From the NCBI GenBank assembly GCA_035570275.1, contig DATMNI010000069.1, forward strand, positions 15,550-79,549: DNA of 64,000 nucleotides. Direction: 5' to 3'. Positions within the stretch are counted from its first letter, which is position 1; each line of letters opens with the position of its first letter. Source of the stretch: DATMNI01 sp035570275 (lineage in GTDB: Bacteria; Acidobacteriota; Terriglobia; Bryobacterales; Bryobacteraceae). Shown here in pieces: positions 44,497-53,670 of the stretch. The position numbers and the translations under genes are program-made. The notes beneath the pieces were generated by a model, which was not told where the DNA came from, did no database searches, and saw only the letters and a program-made list of their open reading frames with translations.

Positions 44497-46284
44497 TCAA
44501 ACAAGGTACCGTTCCGCCTGCAACATCCGCCGCGCAATCCGCCGGCGCAGTTCGATGGCGTCGACCGGCTCGTAAGACGCCAGTCGGCGCAGCAGTTGCA
44601 ACCAACCCGGACCAGGCGCGGCCGCCAGCACATTGCGCGCGGCAATCTCGATTCGCGCCATGCCATCGCGCAGCAGAACTGCCGCCAGGTCACTTGCGTG
44701 TGACGGTCCTCCTGGCCTGTCTCTCCCCGCTAGTTTGCGGGAACGCAGCAGGGCCGATTCCATGGCGTATGTTTCAATCGCCATATCCGCGATATGCATC
44801 AGGATCTCCTGTTGCTTGTCCAGCGTGTCGGGATACTTCCGATGCGCCGCGGCCAGGCTGAGGAGCACGATCCTCTTGGCGTTCCCGACCAGACGGCGGG
44901 CCTCATCGGCGGCATCTAGGTCGGCGGCATCACCGGCGGCATCTCCGTCGTCGTCGGTTGCCTCCTTCAGCACGAAGTCGCCAGCCGATAGCAGTGCAAG
45001 TTGCCCGCGAGCGTCGCGCTTCAGCAGCATTCCCGGTATCAGGAGGCGGTTGATTTCGTTGGTCCCCTCGAAAATGCGATTGATGCGCGAATCGCGATAC
45101 GCGCGCTCGACGGCATAATCCTGATGGAACCCATAGCCACCGTGGATCTGAACGCCTTCGTCCACCACGTAGTCCAGCATTTCGGAGCAGTAGACTTTGA
45201 CGATGGAGCACTCGGTGGCAAACTCTTCCACCGCTTTGAGCATGGTCTCCGAGGCGTTGGGATGGTCCCAGGAAAAGCCGCGCAGACGGCTTTCCACCAG
45301 GCCCACGGTGCGCCAGACGATGGATTCCGTGGCATAGATGCGAATGGCCATTTCGGCCAGCTTCTGTTGGATGGCCCCAAACTCCGCGATCGGCGAGCCG
45401 AACGCCTTCCGGTCCTTGGCGTACTTGAGACAGACGGCAAGCACTTTCTTGGCGCCGCCCAGAGTGCCCGGACCCAGCTTCAGCCGCCCGATATTCAGAA
45501 TATTGAAAGCGATGATGTGCCCGCGCCCGATCTCACCGAGCACATTTTCGACGGGCACCGGGACGTTGTCGAAATACAGGGCGGTAGTGGAACTGCCCTT
45601 GATTCCCATCTTTTGCTCTTCGGCTCCGCTCTTTACGCCGAAGCCGCGCTCCACCAGAAAAGCGGTGAACTTCTCGCCGCCCACTTTGGCGAAGACGGTG
45701 AACAAATCGGCTGCGCCGCCGTTAGTGATCCACATCTTCTGGCCATTCAGAATGTAGTGCGTGCCATCGGGCGTTAGATCGGCGCGAGTGCGCGCTGCCA
45801 GCGCATCGGAACCGGCGTGCGGTTCGGTGAGGGCGTAGGCAGCCAGCATCTCTACATTGGCGAGTTTGGGAAGGTACTTGCGCTTTTGTTGCTCGTTGCC
45901 GAAGAACAGCAGCGGCAGGGTGCCGATGCCCACGTGAGCGGACTGCCAACCGGACCAGGATGCATCGCCCGCGAAGTGCTCGCCCGCCACCATCATGGCG
46001 GTGAGGTCGAGTTCCATACCGCCAAACTTTTCGGGGATCATGATGGCCGTCAGACCCAGGCCGGCTGCTTTGCGCAGAATATCGCGCGCGACGCCGGGCT
46101 GGTGGTGCTGGATGGCCTCGAGATTGGGCGCGACCTCCCTGGCCCAGAATTCATCCACCGTGCGGGCAATCGCGAGGTGCTCCTGGCTGAGATCCTCCGC
46201 GGTGAAAATCTGGTCCGGCGGGCGGTCCTCGATTAGAAACGCACCGCCACTGGTGATGGGAAGCACGATTGATGCCGTAGCCAT
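44497..46284 (-). CDS. Long-form acyl-CoA dehydrogenase (VLCAD-like)
   Basis: A 595-residue FAD enzyme, about 200 residues longer than ordinary acyl-CoA dehydrogenases, as in the very-long-chain type with a C-terminal extension. It has LTEPHAGSDALAARTRA and WITNGGAADLFTVFAKV (flavin/substrate motifs), IHGGYGFHQDYAVERAYRDS, and the catalytic-type Glu in RIFEGTNEINRLL. The ATG at 46284 follows GAGGAGGT. It catalyses alpha-beta dehydrogenation of long acyl-CoAs in beta-oxidation. An Asp/Ala-rich stretch (about residues 435-460) links core and extension. Confidence 0.92.
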   Translation of the reverse strand: MATASIVLPITSGGAFLIEDRPPDQIFTAEDLSQEHLAIARTVDEFWAREVAPNLEAIQHHQPGVARDILRKAAGLGLTAIMIPEKFGGMELDLTAMMVAGEHFAGDASWSGWQSAHVGIGTLPLLFFGNEQQKRKYLPKLANVEMLAAYALTEPHAGSDALAARTRADLTPDGTHYILNGQKMWITNGGAADLFTVFAKVGGEKFTAFLVERGFGVKSGAEEQKMGIKGSSTTALYFDNVPVPVENVLGEIGRGHIIAFNILNIGRLKLGPGTLGGAKKVLAVCLKYAKDRKAFGSPIAEFGAIQQKLAEMAIRIYATESIVWRTVGLVESRLRGFSWDHPNASETMLKAVEEFATECSIVKVYCSEMLDYVVDEGVQIHGGYGFHQDYAVERAYRDSRINRIFEGTNEINRLLIPGMLLKRDARGQLALLSAGDFVLKEATDDDGDAAGDAADLDAADEARRLVGNAKRIVLLSLAAAHRKYPDTLDKQQEILMHIADMAIETYAMESALLRSRKLAGRDRPGGPSHASDLAAVLLRDGMARIEIAARNVLAAAPGPGWLQLLRRLASYEPVDAIELRRRIARRMLQAERYLV

Positions 46285-46296
46285 TATTGTTTGCAC

Positions 46297-46861
46297 CTCC
46301 TCGGCGATTTCTTACACCTCAGCAACGCGGTCTTCGAGGCGTAACGAGGCGAGTTCATTCACAACCGCCCGTCAGTCTACCGACCGGAAGGTAAGGCTGT
46401 CAACACCACCGGCGGAAGCGGATGTGTCAAGTTTCTGTTAACCGCAGAGACGCCGAGACGCGGAGGAAGTCGCAGAGCAGAGGCACAGAAGCATGCCTTG
46501 CACTCAGGTAGGGTTGCCGCCGTATATGCCAGGTTGGACCGCAGAGGAGGCCGAGGCATGGTGGGCTATCGCCACGCAGCGGTGCGTAAAGGTCCCGGCC
46601 TCAACCATCCGCAAAGGCTTCGCAGCGTCAGCATGTTCGTGTCTCTGCTTCCTCTGCGCGCCAATCCCGAATTGTCACAAACTACGACCGATGCAGAAAG
46701 CCATATCAGTTTTGGTCTTCCTCAGCGATCTCTCTGCGGCCCCGCGTCTCCGCGGTGAAGAACACTTTCGGTCTGAGGCAGACCCTCGCTGGATTTGTGC
46801 GCTTGATCGGTATGGCATACCATAACCTTTTGACAATGATCTGGCGGAGGGAGTAGCGGAC
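46297..46861. repeat. Intergenic region with inverted CGCAGAG-type repeat
   Basis: ACCGCAGAGACGCCGAGACG (46441 onward, to ~46485) and, inverted, 46716-46759, whose reverse complement starts TTCACCGCGGAGACGCGG. This CGCAGAG-rich repeat type is widespread in bacterial intergenic DNA. The enclosed 230 bp contain no convincing gene; short open frames there have no ribosome binding sites. The region downstream of 46800 likely holds the promoter of the amidohydrolase gene, preceded by GGCGGAGGGAG at the start codon. Confidence 0.55.
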
Positions 46862-47797
46862 ATGATCAATAGACGCGAGTTTCTGGGCTCTGCCACTGCG
46901 GCCGCGGCACTTTCCGGTCTGCGCGCGCAGACGCCCTCGTGGGCATCGCCAGTCCTGGATCTTCATTTCCACATGCGCCGCGACGCCGAAGCTAACATCG
47001 CCCACCTGGACGGCTGTGGCGTTACCAAAGCCAATCTTTTGACGCGGAGCGATGCCGCCGATCAGGTTCATGCCGTACAGACCACTTACCCGGGACGCTT
47101 CGTCTGGTTTGCCAGCGCCGACATTACCAGGCCGGAGGCCGAAAAGCTGCTGACCCAGGCCGTGAAGGATGGCGCCGGCGGTTTGGGCGAGATCAAATTT
47201 CACGTGGAAGCCGACGGACCGGAACTGCGGCGGATGTACGCCCTTGCCGCCGACCTGGACGTCCCGATTCTGATCCATTTTCAGGAAGTGCCCCATACCG
47301 CGACGGAGGGTGTCTTCAGCACTGGATTCAAGCGGTTCGAGACCATGCTAAAAGCCTATCCCAAGACCCGATTCATCGGTCATGCCGACGCTTTTTGGGC
47401 CAATGTGAGCGCCGATTACGCCAATCGGGAGGCCTATCCCGCCGGCCCTGTCAAGGGCGGCGGCCTGACCGACAAATTGCTTGCCGGCTATCCCAACCTG
47501 TTCGGGGATTTGTCCGCGAATTCCGGTAACAACGCTCTTTCCCGCGATCCTGAGTTCACCCCTGGATTCCTCGAGCGCCATCAGGACAAGTTATTCTTCG
47601 GCAGCGATTGCGGTTGCACGGATGGCAAGGGCAGCGGTACGGCACAGGCCAACAACCCGGGCGCCAACCGGCTTGCCGGCAAATGCGTCGCGCGGGAGAC
47701 CCTGGCCCTCTTGCAGCGATCCGCTACCCCCGCCGTGTTCCGGAAATTGGCTTGGGACAATGCTCACAAACTACTGCGAATCCGGGCGCAGGTCTAA
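46862..47797 (+). CDS. Tat-exported amidohydrolase_2-family protein
   Basis: A 311-residue protein with Tat motif NRREFLGSATAAAALSG and GGAGGGAG just upstream of the ATG. The barrel begins with a metal motif VLDLHFHMRRD (HFH), then GEIKFHVEADG, LDVPILIHFQEVPH, TRFIGHADAFW and FFGSDCGCTDG with the Asp expected of amidohydrolases. Members include decarboxylases and hydrolases acting on aromatic or lactone compounds; the substrate is not apparent. It converges on, and overlaps by 4 nt, the DUF1552 gene. Confidence 0.88.
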   Translation: MINRREFLGSATAAAALSGLRAQTPSWASPVLDLHFHMRRDAEANIAHLDGCGVTKANLLTRSDAADQVHAVQTTYPGRFVWFASADITRPEAEKLLTQAVKDGAGGLGEIKFHVEADGPELRRMYALAADLDVPILIHFQEVPHTATEGVFSTGFKRFETMLKAYPKTRFIGHADAFWANVSADYANREAYPAGPVKGGGLTDKLLAGYPNLFGDLSANSGNNALSRDPEFTPGFLERHQDKLFFGSDCGCTDGKGSGTAQANNPGANRLAGKCVARETLALLQRSATPAVFRKLAWDNAHKLLRIRAQV

Positions 47798-49122
47798 GCT
47801 TCCAGATCCAGCCTTCCCGAACTGTCGGCGAAAGCCGCGGCTTCCACTCCCACGGAGTTCATCATCTCGACGAACAGATTGGCGACTGGTTGTGGCTTCG
47901 CCGCCACGTGGCGGCCGCCCCGCCAGCGCCCACAACCGCCTGCCACCAGCAGCGGTAAGTTGACGCGCGAGTGGCTATTGCCATCGCTCAGAGCGCCGCC
48001 ATACAAAATGGTCGAGTGATCAAGCAGCGTACCGTCGCCGTCCTGCGTGGACCGGAGCCGCTCCAGAAAATAGGCGAAGAGCTCGACGTGGTAACAGTTG
48101 ACCTTCGTCACTTTCTCGATGAAGTCCGGGTGTCCGCGGTGGTGTGTGAGGGGATGGTGCGGATCGGGCACGCCTATCTCCGGGTAGGTGCGCACGCTGC
48201 CTTCGCGGCCCAGCATCATCGTCGAAACGCGCGTCAGGTCTTGCTGGAAGGCGGCCACCTGCAGGTCGAACATCAGCTTTACATACTGACGATATTCGAA
48301 AGGAATTCCCGACGGTCTATCGATTGGAGGAACGCGCTTGTCGCTTTCCGTCGCCGCAATGGCTCTCTCCACGTCCCGGATCGAACTCAGATACTGCTCC
48401 ACCTTGCGCTTGTCGGCCGCGCCCAGGCTCGCTACCAGCTTCTGCGCGTCCGCACGCGATTCATCGAGAATGCTTGTCCGGTACAGCGCGCGCCGGGCGC
48501 GTATCTCCGGCGAGAGATTCGGATCGATGGTTCCGAAGAGCCGCTCGAAGACCGACCTGGGATTTACCTCGACCTGCAAAGGCGTGTCGGGGTCTTTCCA
48601 CGACAGGGTGTTGGTGTAGGCGCAACTCGAACCCGTATCGCAGTTGCCCACCATACGCGCGTCCTCGCAACCGAGCTGCAGCGACGGTACGCGGGTCTGC
48701 CCGGCCCATTGGTTGGCCGCGATCTGATCGAAGGTGACCCCCGCGTGGACGTCCGCGCCCGCCGTGAACTTGGGCGGCATGCCGGAAAGAAAACTGCCCG
48801 ATGCTTTCGCATGGTCGCCGCCCTTCGCCTTATCGGGGCCGTGGTTGACCAGGCCCGACACCACGGTGATATCGCTCCGGAACGGTTCCAGCGGCTTCAG
48901 GATTCGGGAGAACGTGAAGTCCTTTCCGGTCTCCTTCGGCAGCCAGTCGTTCATGATGATGCCGTTTGGCACGTAGACGACCACCAGGCGGCGGGGCACG
49001 TCGCCAGCCGCCGAACCAGCCAGCGCGGGCCGCATGGCATCGAGCATCGGCAGCCCTATGGCCACCCCGGCTCCCCGAAGCAGCGCCCTTCGTGAGATGT
49101 GTTTGCCTGTGATGATTCTCAT
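47794..49122 (-). CDS. DUF1552-domain exported protein
   Basis: A 442-residue protein with a Tat-type start (SRRALLRGAGVAIGLPMLDA). The alkaline-phosphatase-like fold of DUF1552 is supported by RRLVVVYVPNGIIMNDWLPK, VVSGLVNHGPDKAKGGDHAK, FDLQVAAFQQDLTRVSTMML and LDHSTILYGGALSDGNSHSR. The ATG overlaps the DUF1592 stop as ATGA. Planctomycetes and Solibacter relatives keep these two genes together, and they are thought to handle an extracytoplasmic substrate, but no activity is established. Confidence 0.9.
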   Translation of the reverse strand: MRIITGKHISRRALLRGAGVAIGLPMLDAMRPALAGSAAGDVPRRLVVVYVPNGIIMNDWLPKETGKDFTFSRILKPLEPFRSDITVVSGLVNHGPDKAKGGDHAKASGSFLSGMPPKFTAGADVHAGVTFDQIAANQWAGQTRVPSLQLGCEDARMVGNCDTGSSCAYTNTLSWKDPDTPLQVEVNPRSVFERLFGTIDPNLSPEIRARRALYRTSILDESRADAQKLVASLGAADKRKVEQYLSSIRDVERAIAATESDKRVPPIDRPSGIPFEYRQYVKLMFDLQVAAFQQDLTRVSTMMLGREGSVRTYPEIGVPDPHHPLTHHRGHPDFIEKVTKVNCYHVELFAYFLERLRSTQDGDGTLLDHSTILYGGALSDGNSHSRVNLPLLVAGGCGRWRGGRHVAAKPQPVANLFVEMMNSVGVEAAAFADSSGRLDLEA

Positions 49123-51614
49123 TTCGACGTCTCTCCTGCCCTGGCCGCCGCGAGTTTTGCTTCGCCGGCATTTCTCATCCGAAAGGGCACACTATTCACG
49201 ATTCCCAAAACGAGTTCCGAAAATCGATAATCGGCCGCCGCCACCTTCGCGGTGATGGCCGCCAGCGCGGGCCGGTCGTAGCGCTCCAGACCGCGCCCTA
49301 ACGCATAAACCAGAAGCTTCTCCGCCAATCCATTCACGAAGGCATCCCGATCGGCTTTCAATAAACTCTTCAATTCCGCCGGGCCCCGAAACTGCTGCCC
49401 CCCTGGCAGAGTTCCGGAAGCGTCAACCGGAAACTTGCCGTCCTCTTCGCGCCAGGCTCCGATGGCATTGAAGTTTTCCAGTCCAAACCCCAGCGGGTCC
49501 ATACTCGAATGGCACGAAGCGCACACCGCGCTTTTGCGGTGTTCCTCCATTTCCTGCCGCAGAGACGCTGACTTTCCGGCCTTCGTGTCATCGAGAGCCG
49601 GCACCGAAGGCGGAGGCGGAGGTGGAGGAGCATTCAGCAGATTGTCCAGAATCCACTTGCCCCGCAAAACCGGCGATGTCCGGGTGGAATAGGAGGACAA
49701 GGTGAGGATACTTGCCTGGGAAAGTATGCCGCCGCCGCGCTTGGTCCCGCCGACATCTACTTTCCGAAATTCCGGCCCCGTAATACCAGGGATGCCGTAG
49801 AAACGGGCCAGACGCTCGTCGACAAAGGTATAGCGGGCGTCCAGAAAATCGAGGATGCTGGCGTCCTGGCGAACCATATTGGCCACGAAAAACTGGGTTT
49901 CGCGCCGCATCGAGCGCCGCAGACTCTCGTCGAAATCGGGAAACCGCTCCACATCGGGCCGCACCACGTCAATATTCCGGAACTGCAGCCACTGGCCGGC
50001 GAAGTTTTCAACCAGCGCGTCCGATCGCGCATCCTTCAGCATGCGCCGCACCTGCGGTGCCAGGTTTCCGGGCTGACTCAACTCTTTCTGTCCCGCGAGC
50101 CGCAGCAATTCCGAATCCGGCATGCTGCTCCACAGGAAGTAGGAGAGGCGCGAGGCGAGTTCGTAATCGCTGACCGGCGCCCAATTCTGTCCGGCAGTAG
50201 CCGGCCGGTCCCGTTCCGTCCGATACAGAAAACGCGGCGACACCAGAACGGCCTCCAGTGCCGTGGCGATCCCTTCCTCGAACCCGTCTCCGTTCTTTTG
50301 CGCCAGGGCCCAGAACGTCAGGAACGAATCGGCTTCCTTTGGTGTCGCCGGACGGCGGAATGCCCGAGTGATGAAATCCGTAACAATGGCGCGCGCGCAG
50401 CCCGCGGTTCGCTGGCCACAGACGTATACCCTGCGCAGGCTCTCCGCCGAAGCCGCGGCCGGTTGGGTAAACGGGCCGCCGATATCGATAGACTCGAAGC
50501 GGTTGTCCAGGCGCTTCTCGATGGCGTCGGTTTTGATCTTGGTTCCGAACTTGCGCAGCGTTTCGATGTCCTCCGGCGACAGCGCGCCGCGGCCATTGTT
50601 ACTGAGCAGCGGCACCGGCGGGCGTTTCGAAGGCTCGGGGCCTTTGTAGTCCGGCGGAAGCCCGTGAAAGACCCTCAGGTAGGAGGCGGAAATCAGGTGC
50701 TCGCCGGCCGTGACTTTGGCGCGGGCTTCCACGATCTGGCCTTCCAGGTCGGTGGCATCCACTTCGAACTCACGGATCATTTTGCCGTCGATAAACAAGG
50801 CGGGATGTGCCGGTTCGGACTGGTTGGGCCTGTGCCCGTTGAGTACCAGACGGAAGCTGTACTCGCCATCCACCGGGAAGCGGTGCATCGTGTGACCGGC
50901 GTAAACCAGGCTCAAGCCGGTCTGGTCATAGTGAAACGGGTCTTTGGGCATTGAATTCTGCCCGCGGGTTAAGTTGATCCGTACCGGAAACGAGTAGTGA
51001 ACTACGGAAGGCTGGATGCGTTCCGGAGCGAACAGCGCGGTCCGCACCGCAATCTCCGCCTCATGAAGATATTTTTCGAGCAATACCGGCGAGAGATTCA
51101 GCGCGTCGGCATTGTTGTCGAACCCGAACGCCGATTCATCGGCCGGAAAATTCGCCGCCGGCTGTATATCAATGCCCAGCAGATCCCGAAGCGTGTTGCT
51201 GTATTCGGCTCGATTCAGGCGGCGGGCGGTCACGCGGCCCGCTTCGGGCTTGACGGCGCGGTCCTGGCGGGCGAACTCCGCATCCAGCCAGCGAGTCACG
51301 GCCAATACGTCCGGTTCGGGCGGACGGGGAACGCCGGGGGGTGGCATCTGGCCCGTCTTAAGCTTGGCGACGACGCGCTCCCAAATGTCGCGGTTTTGGT
51401 CGAATGTTTTGGTATCGCCGTTGGCAGCGCCGAGCGCCGCCAGGTTTAAATCACTCAGGTTCAAGTCACCCGAGGTGACGGTGGAGTTGTGGCAGCCCAC
51501 GCAGTATTTCTGAACGAGGGATTGCATACTCCCAAGGGGCACAGCGCCTTCATCGGCGACGCACGGGGCGGTGATTACGGCCGCGGCAAAGAGAAGAGAC
51601 AGGCGACATCGCAC
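49119..51614 (-). CDS. DUF1592/DUF1588/DUF1595 exported protein with N-terminal c-type haem motif
   Basis: About 831 residues. A signal peptide (LLFAAAVITAPCVADEG) precedes a cytochrome-like CVGCH near residue 37. DUF1587 (RLNRAEYSNTLRDLLGI), DUF1595/DUF1592 (YVCGQRTAGCARAIVTDFIT, LASRLSYFLWSSMPDSELL) and DUF1588, with CASCHSSMDPLGFGLENF, follow, then DUF1585 at the end. This is the planctomycete-type partner of DUF1552. The GTG at 51614 is a guess: longer in-frame starts run into an intergenic repeat. An outward-facing redox-linked complex is inferred. Confidence 0.88.
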   Translation of the reverse strand: MRCRLSLLFAAAVITAPCVADEGAVPLGSMQSLVQKYCVGCHNSTVTSGDLNLSDLNLAALGAANGDTKTFDQNRDIWERVVAKLKTGQMPPPGVPRPPEPDVLAVTRWLDAEFARQDRAVKPEAGRVTARRLNRAEYSNTLRDLLGIDIQPAANFPADESAFGFDNNADALNLSPVLLEKYLHEAEIAVRTALFAPERIQPSVVHYSFPVRINLTRGQNSMPKDPFHYDQTGLSLVYAGHTMHRFPVDGEYSFRLVLNGHRPNQSEPAHPALFIDGKMIREFEVDATDLEGQIVEARAKVTAGEHLISASYLRVFHGLPPDYKGPEPSKRPPVPLLSNNGRGALSPEDIETLRKFGTKIKTDAIEKRLDNRFESIDIGGPFTQPAAASAESLRRVYVCGQRTAGCARAIVTDFITRAFRRPATPKEADSFLTFWALAQKNGDGFEEGIATALEAVLVSPRFLYRTERDRPATAGQNWAPVSDYELASRLSYFLWSSMPDSELLRLAGQKELSQPGNLAPQVRRMLKDARSDALVENFAGQWLQFRNIDVVRPDVERFPDFDESLRRSMRRETQFFVANMVRQDASILDFLDARYTFVDERLARFYGIPGITGPEFRKVDVGGTKRGGGILSQASILTLSSYSTRTSPVLRGKWILDNLLNAPPPPPPPSVPALDDTKAGKSASLRQEMEEHRKSAVCASCHSSMDPLGFGLENFNAIGAWREEDGKFPVDASGTLPGGQQFRGPAELKSLLKADRDAFVNGLAEKLLVYALGRGLERYDRPALAAITAKVAAADYRFSELVLGIVNSVPFRMRNAGEAKLAAARAGETSK

Positions 51615-51631
51615 TGCTACGATCTTATCAT

Positions 51632-51672
51632 TGTGGGGCAGGAGGGTTATCCGGCGGATTGTTAATCCGCTT
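51632..51672. repeat. Double-hairpin intergenic repeat, copy D
   Basis: TGTGGGGCAGGAGGGTTATC then CGGCGGATTGTTAATCCGC. The first palindrome is damaged; the second is perfect around GTT. It lies just upstream of the DUF1592 gene. Confidence 0.65.
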
Positions 51673-51765
51673 CCGGGCGCCTTGACGCGCCTTGCGCGCA
51701 AGGCCACGCAGATGCCGGTCTGCCTGGCACCGCCGGCACCGCACGGCGGAGATTGCCGTGCGGAT

Positions 51766-51896
51766 GGGAATGATCCTCCGGATTTCGCGGTGGTTATCGC
51801 CGCGGCGACAAGATCACGCCGCCGGAGGCGCTGGACGATGATCTTGAGATGACGATGAACGCGCTGTTACAGAAAGAGAAGAAGTCCAGGCGGTAA
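51766..51896 (+). pseudogene. 3' remnant of a duplicated tetR gene
   Basis: GMILRISRW, then after a one-base shift YRRGDKITPPEALDDDLEMT and MNALLQKEKKSRR followed by TAA. It matches the C-terminus of the regulator at 43758-44390, at both protein and nucleotide level. The 5' end is missing. The following intergenic hairpin and the convergent acyl-CoA dehydrogenase tail are duplicated too. Confidence 0.8.
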
Positions 51897-51993
51897 GTGG
51901 GATAGACGATCGGTTTTGTCGTCTGTCACCGCAGGCTCAACGTGGTTCAGCGAGGCGACAGGCCACGGAAGGCGATGGTCTGTCCCACTCAGC

Positions 51994-52130
51994 TCAAACA
52001 AGATACCGTTGCGCCCGCAACAGCCGCCGCGCGATCCACGGGCGCAATTCGATCCCGTCGACCGGCTGATAGGACGCCAGCCGGCGCAAGAGTTAAACCA
52101 ACCCGGACCACGCGCGGCCGGCAGCACAAC
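51994..52130 (-). pseudogene. 3' remnant of a duplicated acyl-CoA dehydrogenase gene
   Basis: LLRRLASYQPVDGIELRPWI then ARRLLRAQRYLV and TGA. It is nearly identical to the C-terminus of the enzyme at 44497-46284 (LLRRLASYEPVDAIELRRRI). Upstream codons are frameshifted and the match stops at about 52142, where a REP-like element begins. Confidence 0.8.
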
Positions 52131-52145
52131 ATTTGCGCGCGGCTA

Positions 52146-52205
52146 CCGCTCCCTGACGGTCGCGGCTCCGTACCAGGCTGCATGCAGAGCCGCGACTCGT
52201 CGCTC
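52146..52205. repeat. REP-like palindromic element, copy 2
   Basis: CCGCTCCCTGACGGTCGCGG then CTC, followed by GAGCCGCGAC in inverse orientation. The left arm matches copy 1 (5919) over about 22 of 23 bases. It marks the right boundary of the decayed duplication and sits downstream of dinB. Confidence 0.65.
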
Positions 52206-52228
52206 GAACGTTAGGGCGGGCGAACCCA

Positions 52229-52705
52229 CTACATTTCCATGTATGGCATGGGCGGCACCTTGCCGAGCAGGCGCGAATAGACCGTCAGCGCGCCGCGATG
52301 GTGGGCCGAATGGTCGGTCAACGCGCCAAGAATGGTGAACTTCGGCAGCCCGCCCATAATCGGCCCGGGAGCCAGCGCCGCCATCCACTCTTCGTCGGAA
52401 TGGGCGTCAATCGTGGCCTTTGCGGTGGCGCAAGCCTGGTCCCACCATTGCCGGGCCGCGGTAAGGGAAATCACCGCGCGAACGGCTTTGTCCATGCGCT
52501 CGAAGTCCATGTCGAACCCGCCGGTCTGAAACGCGCCATTCATGAACCATTCGATGGTCTGGGCAGCGTGGGCAACCTGCTGCGCTGCCGTGAACATGCC
52601 TTCCTTGGGCACAAACCCGGAGTCGGCTTCCTGCAGAACCCGTGTGGAACGGTCGAAGAATTCCTTCATTGATGCCAGTTGGCCGTACAGCCCTTGCTTA
52701 ATCAT
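52229..52705 (-). CDS. DinB-family protein
   Basis: A 158-residue four-helix-bundle protein. VAHAAQTIEWFMNGAF and LTDHSAHHRGALTVYSRLLG carry the His triad of the DinB/YfiT metal site. GGGAGGT lies 8 nt before the ATG. Family members include thiol-dependent transferases, but the substrate here is unknown. Confidence 0.88.
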   Translation of the reverse strand: MIKQGLYGQLASMKEFFDRSTRVLQEADSGFVPKEGMFTAAQQVAHAAQTIEWFMNGAFQTGGFDMDFERMDKAVRAVISLTAARQWWDQACATAKATIDAHSDEEWMAALAPGPIMGGLPKFTILGALTDHSAHHRGALTVYSRLLGKVPPMPYMEM

Positions 52706-52782
52706 TAGTAGTGCACCTCCCGTCCATCATCAACCAAGCGTGCCCGAATTTCAAGGGCCCGGGATTACGCAATTCTTGCGCC

Positions 52783-53085
52783 TCAGGCGGCCGTCCGTGG
52801 CAGGACTTCCTTTTCAATCCGCGGCTGAATCTCTTGCGCTGCCACCTCAAGGTCGTACGCGATCTGAAGATTCAACCAATACTGCGGCGATGTGCCGAAA
52901 TACCGGGCCAGACGCATCGCGGTGTCCACCGTGATAGCCCGCTTTCCGTTGACGATGGCGCTGATCCGGTTCATCGGAACCCGGAGGGCCCGCGCCAGTT
53001 CGTTCAGGCTGACTCCAATCTCTTTGAGTTCGTCCCGAAGCAACTCGCCCGGGTGGATGGGCGGCAGTTTCCTTCTCAGCGCCAT
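52783..53085 (-). CDS. higA: HigA-family antitoxin
   Basis: A 100-residue XRE helix-turn-helix protein: PPIHPGELLRDELKEIGVSL, LNELARALRVPMNRISAIVN, then TVDTAMRLARYFGTSPQYWL, the VapI/HigA core. AAAGGAGA precedes the ATG. It follows the toxin gene by 12 nt, the toxin-first order of higBA. It neutralises HigB and represses the promoter at 53385-53413. Confidence 0.93.
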   Translation of the reverse strand: MALRRKLPPIHPGELLRDELKEIGVSLNELARALRVPMNRISAIVNGKRAITVDTAMRLARYFGTSPQYWLNLQIAYDLEVAAQEIQPRIEKEVLPRTAA

Positions 53086-53097
53086 AGTTCTCCTTTT

Positions 53098-53376
53098 CTA
53101 GTGGTAGTCCACAATCTCGACATCGTGTGCGTTCCCGTCCCGCCAAGAAAAGCAGATCCGCCAACGGTCATTAATCCGAATGCCGTGCTGGCCGGCCCGG
53201 TCTCTTTTCAGGGCCTCCAACCGGTTGCCTCGAATGGCCCCCAGATCGGTGAGGCTAGTGGCTGCGGCCAACCAGCGCAGCCGCTTCCGCGCCTGCTCTT
53301 CGATCCCACGAAATCTCCGGCTGCCATATCCTTCGTAGACCGCCTTGGTTTCCCGGCATCGGAACGAGCGAATCAT
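53098..53376 (-). CDS. higB: HigB-family mRNA interferase toxin
   Basis: A 92-residue RelE-fold toxin: RRFRGIEEQARKRLRWLAAA, LEALKRDRAGQHGIRINDRW and RICFSWRDGNAHDVEIVDYH are typical HigB sequence. The ATG at 53376 fits the family start. The predicted promoter would place the transcript start within about 3 nt of it, so the mRNA may be leaderless; a TTG 9 nt upstream is possible but would precede the transcript. The toxin cleaves translated mRNA on the ribosome. Confidence 0.92.
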   Translation of the reverse strand: MIRSFRCRETKAVYEGYGSRRFRGIEEQARKRLRWLAAATSLTDLGAIRGNRLEALKRDRAGQHGIRINDRWRICFSWRDGNAHDVEIVDYH

Positions 53377-53384
53377 ACACGTCA

Positions 53385-53413
53385 AACATACTATGTACGG
53401 CGTACTGAGTCAA
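53385..53413 (-). promoter_or_regulatory. higBA promoter with palindromic operator
   Basis: On the minus strand: TTGACT (53408-53413), exactly 17 nt, TATGTT (53385-53390). Within the spacer GTACG-C-CGTAC (53395-53405) is a perfect palindrome, the probable HigA operator. The start codon at 53376 lies about where transcription should begin. Confidence 0.75.
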
Positions 53414-53670
53414 CCGGAACCGGACGCGCCGTATCCGCCGGCGGAGCAATCTGGCGTGCTTTTTCCCTCTTGACGAGCCCTTATCCAGGTCCTTCGCCGA
53501 TTCGCCCACGTCAATGATGGCCTCCGCTAGGTCCGCACCTTTTGCAACCGCCATGACTTGTATCCGACTTGGCTGGGCGTCGAGGCTGAATACCCTTTTC
53601 TGATTCTTTGCTCACCCACGCGTATTTGATTGCCTTCACCATACACAACACAAAAACGTTCCCACCGCGG

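Noticed and set aside
46498..46758. 86-codon plus-strand frame in the intergenic repeat
   Set aside because: Most of it is translated CGCAGAG-type repeat; no ribosome binding site.
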